DNA from: Actinobacteria bacterium 13_2_20CM_68_14
GTDB taxonomy: Bacteria > Actinomycetota > Thermoleophilia > Gaiellales > Gaiellaceae
Reading direction: 5' to 3'
NCBI GenBank assembly: GCA_001914705.1
Contig: MNDB01000100.1
Span: 1 to 11,709 of the forward strand
Length of the DNA stretch: 11,709 nucleotides
The notes beneath the pieces are model-generated. The model did not search any database. It had not been told where the DNA came from and worked only from the letters and a program-made list of their open reading frames with translations. Below, one piece after another: positions 1 to 5,045 of this stretch (the first letter of the stretch is position 1; the number at the start of each line of letters is the position of its first letter). The translations under genes were made by a program, and so were the position numbers.

Positions 1-1
1 C

Positions 2-1204
2 GAAGAGGTCGAGCTCGCCGAAGACGACATCACGGAGCTCTTCCGGGCCCGTGGCCACGACTTCGGCGCGGTCGTCACAGCCGCAGACGCCTTGCGCCGC
101 GAGGTCTGCGGCGACGCCGTTACCTACGTGGTCACGCGCAACATCAACTACACGAACGTCTGCTACTTCCGCTGCGGCTTCTGCGCCTTCTCGAAGGGCA
201 AGCTAGCGGCCAACCTGCGCGGCGCGCCGTACCTCGTCCCGCTCGACGAGATCGTCCGCCGCTGCGAGGAAGCCTGGGAGCGCGGCGGCACCGAGGTCTG
301 CCTACAGGGCGGCATCCATCCCGCCTTCACCGGCGACTTCTACGTCGACATCTGCCGCGCGATCAAGGAGGTCCTGCCCGACCTGCACGTCCATGCGTTC
401 TCTGCGCTCGAGGTCTGGCAGGGCGCCGCCACGCTCGAGCTGCCCCTGGGCGACTATCTGGCTCGACTCAAGGCCGCGGGCCTCGCGTCGCTGCCGGGCA
501 CGGCGGCCGAGATCCTCGACGATGAGATCCGCGCGGTGATCTGCCCAGACAAGGTGACAACGGGCCAGTGGCTGGAGGTGCACGAGACCGCCCACGAGGT
601 CGGACTGCGCTCGACGACGACGATCATGTTCGGGCACGTCGACGGGCCGCGGAACTGGGCCCGCCATCTCCTGCGCCTGCGCGAACAGCAGCAACGTTCC
701 GGGGGCTTCACCGAGTTCGTCCCACTGCCGTTCGTCCACATGGAGGCGCCGATCTACCTGCAGGGCCGGGCTCGCCGCGGGCCCACGTTCCGCGAGTCCG
801 TGCTCATGCACGCGGTCGGCAGGCTCGCCCTCCACCCCTGGATCACGAACATCCAGGCCTCGTGGGTGAAGCTCGGCGTCGCCGGCGCTCAGGCGGCGCT
901 GCGGGCCGGCGCCAACGACCTCGGGGGGACGCTGATGAACGAGTCGATCTCCCGCGCAGCCGGTGCGAGCCACGGCCAGGAGCTGCCGCCCGAGGGGATG
1001 GAGGCGGCTATTCGCACCGTAGGCCGGACGCCGCGCCAGCGCACGACTCTCTACGGCGAGCCGCCCCCCGAGCGTCGGCAGGCCTCGTTCGGCGCGCCCC
1101 CGCTGGCGGAGCCGCTCAACCCGAGCATCAACGACGCCGGCCTGAAGCGGCCGGCGCGGCTGGTCAGGCCCGGCCTCGCCGCCGCAGCGGCCGCCGGGCG
1201 CTAG
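2..1204 (+). CDS. fbiC: FO synthase, CofH part (3' end of fbiC or cofH; 5' end outside window)
   Basis: The reading frame is open from base 2, so the gene starts upstream; the TTG at 92 is internal. About 400 residues are visible. They match the C-terminal half of FbiC (or CofH), a radical SAM enzyme that joins tyrosine to 5-amino-6-ribitylaminouracil on the way to FO, the deazaflavin of cofactor F420. The iron-sulfur motif CX3CX2C is visible as CYFRCGFC (visible residues 54-61), within the family stretch TRNINYTNVCYFRCGFCAF. The later segments LPGTAAEILDDEIR, TTTIMFGHVD and NDLGGTLMNESISRAAGA are CofH-like. The lead-in ending LFRARGHDFGAVVTAADALR resembles the linker before the CofH domain in two-domain actinobacterial FbiC, so I favour fbiC. 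A separate cofH cannot be excluded without the upstream DNA. It ends TAG, one base from the convergent cupin gene. Confidence 0.93.
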   Translation, partial: EEVELAEDDITELFRARGHDFGAVVTAADALRREVCGDAVTYVVTRNINYTNVCYFRCGFCAFSKGKLAANLRGAPYLVPLDEIVRRCEEAWERGGTEVCLQGGIHPAFTGDFYVDICRAIKEVLPDLHVHAFSALEVWQGAATLELPLGDYLARLKAAGLASLPGTAAEILDDEIRAVICPDKVTTGQWLEVHETAHEVGLRSTTTIMFGHVDGPRNWARHLLRLREQQQRSGGFTEFVPLPFVHMEAPIYLQGRARRGPTFRESVLMHAVGRLALHPWITNIQASWVKLGVAGAQAALRAGANDLGGTLMNESISRAAGASHGQELPPEGMEAAIRTVGRTPRQRTTLYGEPPPERRQASFGAPPLAEPLNPSINDAGLKRPARLVRPGLAAAAAAGR

Positions 1205-1205
1205 C

Positions 1206-1598
1206 TCAGTCCACCCACCAGTTCTCTTCGACGACGGCGTCGCCCGGGCCGGTGTTGGGCGCTCCGACCGCGATCATCTCAGCGCCCTCGGAGCCTCCTT
1301 CGAACGAGCGGATCGTCTCCTTCGGGACGCGAACCGCGTCCCATTGCTTCAACTCGACGATGTCGTCGCCGAGCTTGACCCGCATGCTGCCGGCGACGAC
1401 GAGGTAGACCTCCTCCTGGTTCTTGTGCGTGTGCGCGAAGGGAAGGCGGAAGCCGGGAGCGAGGCGCTGGTAGCTGATTCCGAACTCCTGGAGCTCGAGC
1501 GGCACGCGTGCCATTCGCGCCTCGAGGTTCGGCGAAAGTCCGAAGTTGGGCGCCTGGTCTTCGACTTCCTTCAAATTCTGGACGGTGTACTCGGCCAC
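1206..1598 (-). CDS. Small single-domain cupin protein
   Basis: This is a 130-residue protein with one cupin barrel. Cupin motif 1 is visible as HTH-x3/4-E followed by G (His56, His58, Glu62/Glu63, Gly70), the usual metal-binding set. In motif 2 the expected metal-binding His falls where Arg97 sits (PKETIR instead of PxGxxH). The site is therefore either not a standard 3-His/1-Glu centre or may not bind metal in the usual way. No signal peptide or membrane segment is seen, so it should be cytoplasmic. The start is GTG at 1598, chosen because AGGAGGT lies five bases upstream; an ATG four bases further up is out of frame. The stop is one base from the convergent fbiC stop, and the start is divergent from leuS. 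The substrate is unknown; isomerase, dioxygenase or sensing roles are all possible. Confidence 0.85.
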   Translation of the reverse strand: MAEYTVQNLKEVEDQAPNFGLSPNLEARMARVPLELQEFGISYQRLAPGFRLPFAHTHKNQEEVYLVVAGSMRVKLGDDIVELKQWDAVRVPKETIRSFEGGSEGAEMIAVGAPNTGPGDAVVEENWWVD

Positions 1599-1602
1599 GC
1601 AT

Positions 1603-1610
1603 ACCTCCTC
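1603..1610 (-). promoter_or_regulatory. Ribosome binding site of the cupin gene
   Basis: On the minus strand this reads GAGGAGGT, a near-perfect Shine-Dalgarno sequence, about five bases before GTG at 1598. It decides between that GTG and the out-of-frame ATG at 1602, which lies too close to be used. Confidence 0.8.
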
Positions 1611-1618
1611 GGATTGAC

Positions 1619-1647
1619 GTGACGTGACGCTACTGCGTTGCTACAGT
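1619..1647 (+). promoter_or_regulatory. Probable leuS promoter
   Basis: GTGACG (1619-1624) and TACAGT (1642-1647) are separated by exactly 17 bases. TACAGT fits the TANNNT -10 pattern of actinobacterial housekeeping promoters. The expected transcript start, seven or eight bases after the -10 box, is A1655 or A1656, and A1656 is the first base of the leader-peptide ATG. The leader peptide would therefore be translated from a leaderless message, which fits the lack of a Shine-Dalgarno sequence before it. The -35 box sits in a short run of TGACG repeats (1615-1629). Confidence 0.55.
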
Positions 1648-1656
1648 CCGTCGCAA
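1627..1656 (-). promoter_or_regulatory. Possible cupin promoter overlapping the leuS promoter
   Basis: On the minus strand, TTGCGA (1651-1656) and TAGCGT (1627-1632) lie 18 bases apart, a fair match to -35 and TANNNT -10 boxes. They would start a transcript shortly before the cupin ribosome binding site. The -10 region overlaps the spacer of the divergent leuS promoter, so the two could not be bound by polymerase at the same time. This is inferred from box matches only. Confidence 0.35.
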
Positions 1657-1676
1657 TGGAGCAGCTGCTTCTGTAG
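1656..1676 (+). CDS. Leucine leader peptide MEQLLL for leuS attenuation
   Basis: The ATG at 1656 opens a six-codon frame, ATG GAG CAG CTG CTT CTG TAG, giving Met-Glu-Gln-Leu-Leu-Leu. Three consecutive leucine codons directly before the stop, upstream of the leucyl-tRNA synthetase gene and of a terminator-like hairpin, are what a ribosome-sensing leucine attenuator should look like. No Shine-Dalgarno sequence is seen; the -10 box at 1642-1647 places the transcript start at or one base before the ATG. An in-frame TTG at 1635 would add seven residues but would lie upstream of the predicted transcript start. That charged tRNA-Leu is the signal is inferred from the codons and the neighbour. Confidence 0.65.
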   Translation: MEQLLL

Positions 1677-1724
1677 TCCAGGGAAGCAACGCGGCGGCGA
1701 GCCGTGGAACTTCCCCATGGCCTC
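1666..1724 (+). promoter_or_regulatory. Alternative hairpins of the leuS leader RNA
   Basis: Three competing pairings can be drawn by hand. Pairing one joins 1666-1672 (the leucine codons) to 1682-1688. Pairing two joins GGGAAG (1681-1686) to CTTCCC (1710-1715), with an inner helix 1692-1695/1701-1704. Pairing three joins 1699-1707 to 1715-1724 (nine pairs, one bulged C, one G-U). It uses the 5' arm of the terminator, so it is the best-placed antiterminator. A ribosome on the leucine codons blocks pairing one, and one at the stop codon would reach roughly base 1686 and block pairing two. I could not work out by eye which fold switches leuS on; the simplest assignment gives the wrong sign for a starvation response. 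The existence of exclusive folds is seen; the mechanism is inferred. Confidence 0.5.
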
Positions 1725-1743
1725 TCGATCGAGAGGCTTTTTT
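1720..1743 (+). terminator. Attenuator terminator before leuS
   Basis: GCCTCTCGATCGAGAGGC (1720-1737) is a perfect palindrome. It gives a seven-pair stem with a GATC loop and is followed at once by six T (1738-1743). This is a textbook intrinsic terminator, rare in such GC-rich DNA. It sits six bases before the leuS ribosome binding site (GGAGG, 1750-1754), so it can only serve as a conditional stop inside the leuS leader. No plus-strand gene other than the leader peptide lies before it. Confidence 0.85.
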
Positions 1744-1759
1744 GTTTCCGGAGGCGAAA

Positions 1760-4195
1760 TTGGATCGATACGAGCCACAGCAGATCGAGCCCAAGTGGCA
1801 GCGGGTCTGGGAGGACGCGCGGGCCTTCTATGTATCGAATCCCGAGTCGTCCGGCGGCGAGGAACGCGAGAAGTTCTACATGCTCGAGATGCTCCCGTAC
1901 CCGTCGGGAAACCTCCACATGGGCCACGTGCTCAACTACACGCTCGGCGACGTGGTCACTCACTACCGGCGCCGGCACGGCTTCACGGTCTTGCGGCCGA
2001 TGGGGTTCGACTCGTTCGGGCTGCCGGCCGAGAACGCCGCCATCCGGGGCGGCGGGCATCCAAGGGAGATAACCGAGCGGAACATCGCGGCAATCCGGGC
2101 CCAGATGCGTCGGCTCGGCTGGGCGATCGACTGGGACCGCGAGGTCTCGGCCCACGAGCCTGAGTACTACCGCTGGACGCAGTGGTGGTTCCTGAAGTTC
2201 TTTGAGGCCGGACTCGCCTACCGCAAGGCGGCGCCGGTCAATTGGTGCCCGAAAGACCAGACCGTGCTCGCCAACGAGCAGGTGATCGACGGCCGCTGCG
2301 AGCTCTGCGGTACGCAGGTGGAGGCGCGCAACCTCGAGCAGTGGTTCTTCCGGATCACCGCGTATGCCGACGCGCTGATCGACGACCACGCGACGATCGA
2401 CTGGCCCGAGCGCACCAAGACGATCCAGCGCAACTGGATCGGCCGCTCCGAGGGGGCGGAGGTGCTGTTCCGGGTCGAGGAGCTCGATCTCGACCTGCCG
2501 GTCTTCACGACCCGGGCGGACACGCTCTTCGGCGCCACGTTCATGGTGCTCGCCCCCGAACATCCGCTCGTCGAGCAGCTCTCGGCCCGCACGGCGCAGG
2601 AGGACGCCGTGCGCGAATACGTCAAGCACACCGCCGCTCGCTCGACCGAGGAGCGCGAGACGAAGGAGAAGGACGGCGTCTTCACGGGCCGCTACGCCGT
2701 CAATCCGGCGACGGGTGAGCAGATCCCGATCTGGGTCGCCGACTACGTGCTGATGGAGTACGGGACCGGGGCGATCATGGCGGTGCCCGCCCACGACGAG
2801 CGCGACTTCGAGTTCGCACAGCGCTACGGGTTGCCCGTCGTCCCCGTCGTCGAGCCCGCGGACGACTCGACCGAGGAGTCGGAGGGCGCGTTCGCCGCGC
2901 ACACCGAGAACGAGCGTCTGGTCAACTCGGGGGAGTTCTCGGGGCTCCCCGCGCCAGAGGGCGCACGGGCGATTGTCGAGTGGCTGGGCAAGCGCGGCCG
3001 CGGCCGGCCCGCCGTCAGCTACCGCCTGCGCGACTGGGGGTTCTCCCGGCAGCGCTACTGGGGCTGCCCGATCCCGATCATCTACTGCGGCGAGTGCGGG
3101 ACCGTGCCCGTCCCCGAGAACGAGCTTCCGGTGCTGCTGCCGGAGGTGGAGGACTACCGCCCGAAGGGGATCCCGCCGCTCGCCTCCAACCAGGAGTGGC
3201 TGCACGTGCCCTGCCCGCGCTGCGGCGGCGAGGGGCGACGCGAGGCGGAGACGATGGACACCTTCGTCGACTCGTCGTGGTACTTCCTGCGCTACTGCGA
3301 TCCACACAACGACCACGCCCCGTTCGACCGCGCGATCGCCGACTTCTGGATGCCGGTCGATCAGTACATCGGCGGGATCGACCACGCGACCGGCCACCTG
3401 CTCTACTCGCGTTTCTTCGTCAAGGTCATGAACGACCTCGATCTCGTGGGGGTCCGCGAGCCCTTCGCGCGCCTGTTCCACCAGGGCTGGGTGCGTCTCG
3501 GCGGCTCCAAGATGTCGAAGTCCCGCGGGAACGTGACCTCCCCCGACCAGCTCGCCGAGACGTACGGCGCCGACGCGGTGCGTCTCTACATCCTCTTCAT
3601 GGGTCCGGCCGACCAGGACATGGAATGGACGGACGAGGGCCTGGAGGGAACGGCACGCTTTCTGCGCCGCTTGTGGCGCGTCGTCAACGAGGTGGCGTCG
3701 AATGCGCCGCCTGCCGGTCGCTCGGACGGGCCGCTGGCCCGCAAGACGCACGAGACGATCGCCAAGGTCAGCGACGACATCGGCCGGCGCTTCGTCTTCA
3801 ACACGCCGATCGCCGCGATGATGGAGCTCGTCAACAAGCTGGCGCCGGCGACGAGCGATCCCGCAGCGAGGCCGGCGGCCGAGACGGTCGTGTCGCTGAT
3901 TCAGCCGTACGCCCCGCACATCGCGGAGGAGCTCTGGCAACGGCTCGGGCACGAGCGGCTGTGGGAGCAGCCCTGGCCCGTCGCCGACGACGCTTTGCTC
4001 GAGCGCGACACCTTCGAGCTGGTGATCCAGGTCAACGGCAAGGTCCGCGACCGCGTCGAGGTATCCGCCGACCTGCCCGAGGCCGAGCTGATCGAACAGG
4101 CGAAGGCGTCGCCCCGCGTCCAGGTGCAGCTCGACGGCAAGGAGATCCGCCAGGCGATCGTGGTGCCTCGCAAGCTGGTCAATTTCGTCGTCTGA
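1760..4195 (+). CDS. leuS: Leucyl-tRNA synthetase
   Basis: The 811-residue class I synthetase charges tRNA-Leu with leucine in the cytoplasm. The HIGH motif is HMGH (53-56) and the KMSKS loop is complete (584-588). The connective CP1 editing domain is present, with FTTRADTLFGATF (the family usually has TTRPDTLFG, so Pro is Ala here) and GTGAIMAVPAHDERD containing the conserved editing Asp. Cysteine pairs CPKDQ...CELC and CGEC...CPRC suggest zinc-binding modules. The anticodon-binding and C-terminal parts end VIQVNGKVRDRVEV...VVPRKLVNFVV, so the protein is full length. I chose TTG at 1760 because GGAGG lies five bases before it and the protein then begins LDRYEPQQIEPKWQ as in homologues; the in-frame TTG at 1742 lies in the terminator T-run. 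Expression is probably controlled by the attenuator upstream. Confidence 0.97.
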   Translation: MDRYEPQQIEPKWQRVWEDARAFYVSNPESSGGEEREKFYMLEMLPYPSGNLHMGHVLNYTLGDVVTHYRRRHGFTVLRPMGFDSFGLPAENAAIRGGGHPREITERNIAAIRAQMRRLGWAIDWDREVSAHEPEYYRWTQWWFLKFFEAGLAYRKAAPVNWCPKDQTVLANEQVIDGRCELCGTQVEARNLEQWFFRITAYADALIDDHATIDWPERTKTIQRNWIGRSEGAEVLFRVEELDLDLPVFTTRADTLFGATFMVLAPEHPLVEQLSARTAQEDAVREYVKHTAARSTEERETKEKDGVFTGRYAVNPATGEQIPIWVADYVLMEYGTGAIMAVPAHDERDFEFAQRYGLPVVPVVEPADDSTEESEGAFAAHTENERLVNSGEFSGLPAPEGARAIVEWLGKRGRGRPAVSYRLRDWGFSRQRYWGCPIPIIYCGECGTVPVPENELPVLLPEVEDYRPKGIPPLASNQEWLHVPCPRCGGEGRREAETMDTFVDSSWYFLRYCDPHNDHAPFDRAIADFWMPVDQYIGGIDHATGHLLYSRFFVKVMNDLDLVGVREPFARLFHQGWVRLGGSKMSKSRGNVTSPDQLAETYGADAVRLYILFMGPADQDMEWTDEGLEGTARFLRRLWRVVNEVASNAPPAGRSDGPLARKTHETIAKVSDDIGRRFVFNTPIAAMMELVNKLAPATSDPAARPAAETVVSLIQPYAPHIAEELWQRLGHERLWEQPWPVADDALLERDTFELVIQVNGKVRDRVEVSADLPEAELIEQAKASPRVQVQLDGKEIRQAIVVPRKLVNFVV

Positions 4196-4278
4196 CGAGG
4201 GCGCCCGCTCGGACGGGTGTGGACGATTTGTCTCACTTTCAGCGCAATCTCGCCACACTTTCGTCGCCGTTTTGGCGG

Positions 4279-4391
4279 TAGCGTCCCCATCGAGGGGGGT
4301 GGGTTGAACCCCACCCTAGGGGGGGGGAAGAGACGGAAGTAGCGCAGCCGGGACACGCCTTCAACGGCCGAGCGGGGCGCAAAAACCACGG
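4279..4391 (+). promoter_or_regulatory. Candidate promoter plus structured RNA leader, copy A
   Basis: TAGCGT (4279-4284) preceded by GG looks like a -10 box; a transcript would start near 4292 with a G-run. A seven-pair stem GGGTGGG/CCCACCC (4297-4303/4310-4316) competes with pairing of CCCCACC (4309-4315) to the nine-G run (4319-4327). The block at 4309-4327 matches the one at 9718-9736 in 17 of 19 bases, and GCGCAAAAACCACGG (4377-4391) matches 9772-9786 in 14 of 15, in the same order. Both copies follow a GGTAGNNT-like box at similar spacing. I do not recognise a known riboswitch class. The function is unknown; a regulatory leader of the sigma operon is the simplest reading. Confidence 0.4.
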
Positions 4392-4427
4392 TCGGAAGCG
4401 CGCGACGTCGAAACCGGCCCCGACCGT
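4389..4427 (+). repeat. 39-base direct repeat, copy 1
   Basis: This matches 4462-4500 in 36 of 39 bases. Its ends are inverted: ACGGTCGG (4388-4395) pairs fully with CCGACCGT (4420-4427), giving an eight-pair stem around a 24-base loop. It begins within the CGG end of the GCGCAAAAACC block. Confidence 0.8.
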
Positions 4428-4432
4428 CACGA

Positions 4433-4452
4433 GGGCGTCGCTTGCGATGCCC
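4433..4452 (+). other. Hairpin between the two 39-base repeats
   Basis: GGGCGTCGC (4433-4441) faces GCGATGCCC (4444-4452), giving eight pairs including one G-U around a four-base loop. No T-run follows, so it is not a standard intrinsic terminator. Together with the flanking repeats it gives three hairpins in a row before the sigma start codon. Confidence 0.5.
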
Positions 4453-4461
4453 GCATAAAGC

Positions 4462-4500
4462 CGTTCGGAAGCGCGGGACGTTGAAACCGGCCCCGACCGT
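4462..4500 (+). repeat. 39-base direct repeat, copy 2
   Basis: This is the second copy of the repeat, 73 bases downstream of copy 1, ending 14 bases before the sigma ATG. One of its three changes (G to T at 4464) puts a mismatch in the terminal stem. The weak ribosome binding site AGAAG (4501-4505) follows directly, so pairing or protein binding at this repeat could affect translation start. Confidence 0.8.
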
Positions 4501-4514
4501 AGAAGAATGTGCTC

Positions 4515-5045
4515 ATGCGCATGCGCAGCGACGCCAAGCTCGTCGAGCTCGCGCGCCGCGGCTCGCGGGACGCGGCGGCGGAGCTCTTCACCCGCCACTG
4601 GCGCGCTGCCTGGCGCGCCGCCTACGTAGTAACTGGACGGCGCGAGCTCGCGGACGACGTCGCCCAAGACGCGTTCGAGCGCGCGTTCGGGGCGCTGTCG
4701 CGCTTCGACGAACGCCGGCCCTTCGGTCCCTGGCTTCACAGGATCGTCGTCAACCGCTGCGTCGATCTGCTTCGCACCGAGCGGCGGCTCGTTGGCGGTG
4801 ACACCGAGCTCGCTCGGCTCGAGTGGCACGACGTCTCGACCGGCGATCACGAGCTGCTCGACGCGGTCGCAGGGCTTCCCCTGCAGCGGCGCGTTGTCGT
4901 CGTCCTACGCTACGGCCTCGGCTACACACCGACCGCGATCGCCGAGCTCCTCGGCATCCCCGCCGGCACGGTCAACTCCCGGCTTGCCCGTGCGCTCGAA
5001 GAGTTGCGCGCCGACTACGAGGTGAACGATGTCGACCGAGCTTGA
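4515..5045 (+). CDS. ECF-type RNA polymerase sigma factor
   Basis: The 176-residue protein has only sigma regions 2 and 4, as in the extracytoplasmic-function group. Region 2 spans about residues 20-90 with ADDVAQDAFERAF and RRPFGPWLHRIVVNRCVDLLR. Region 4 spans about 113-165, with the helix-turn-helix YTPTAIAELLGIPAGTVNSRLARALEELR. It would direct RNA polymerase to a small regulon, probably including its own operon. I chose ATG 4515 because AGAAG lies nine bases upstream; GTG 4509 is too close to that site, and ATG 4521 is also possible. It overlaps the next gene by 17 bases, so the two are translated together. That gene is the likely anti-sigma partner. The long non-coding leader before it suggests an extra layer of control. 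Confidence 0.92.
   Translation: MRMRSDAKLVELARRGSRDAAAELFTRHWRAAWRAAYVVTGRRELADDVAQDAFERAFGALSRFDERRPFGPWLHRIVVNRCVDLLRTERRLVGGDTELARLEWHDVSTGDHELLDAVAGLPLQRRVVVVLRYGLGYTPTAIAELLGIPAGTVNSRLARALEELRADYEVNDVDRA

Larger units (their letters stand above)
4196..4514. other. 319-base non-coding stretch between leuS and the sigma gene
   Basis: No coding frame here is convincing. From left to right it holds a weak hairpin after leuS (CCCG 4204-4207 with CGGG 4214-4217, no T-run), a small CGCC/GGCG hairpin (4265-4268/4274-4277) and a TANNNT box (4279-4284). Next come G-tract and C-tract blocks (4294-4327), the GCGCAAAAACC block (4377-4391), and two 39-base direct repeats around a hairpin (4389-4500). 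No clear terminator for leuS is present. The length and order suggest a long structured 5' leader for the sigma gene. Confidence 0.7.

Noticed and set aside
1680..1745. T-box riboswitch before leuS (CCGTGGAAC resembles part of the T-box sequence)
   Set aside because: Only about 100 bases lie between the predicted transcript start and leuS, the full T-box sequence is missing, and TGGA would not pair with the ACCA end of tRNA-Leu. The Leu leader peptide explains the terminator better.
1734..1759. TTG at 1742 as the leuS start
   Set aside because: It lies in the T-run of the terminator and upstream of the GGAGG site, whereas TTG 1760 has correct spacing and the start residues expected for LeuS.
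4196..4220. Intrinsic terminator directly after leuS
   Set aside because: Only a four-pair stem and no T-run are seen.
1571..4258. An 895-codon open frame on the strand opposite leuS
   Set aside because: leuS is unmistakable on the plus strand. The antisense frame gives Arg/Asp/Leu/Val-rich sequence without domains, as expected when high-GC codon use removes stops from the shadow frame.
4377..4391. Cyclic-di-GMP riboswitch suggested by GCGCAAAAACC
   Set aside because: The match to the family core is partial, and the paired helices and tetraloop expected around it could not be drawn in either copy.
4410..4439. ECF-type autoregulated promoter (GAAAC with CGTC) in the 39-base repeat
   Set aside because: The spacing is 10 or 21 bases rather than the usual 16-17, so the boxes do not make a standard ECF promoter.
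4389..4500. Mini CRISPR array (39-base repeats, 34-base spacer)
   Set aside because: There are only two imperfect repeats, the spacer is itself a hairpin, and there are no cas genes or leader.
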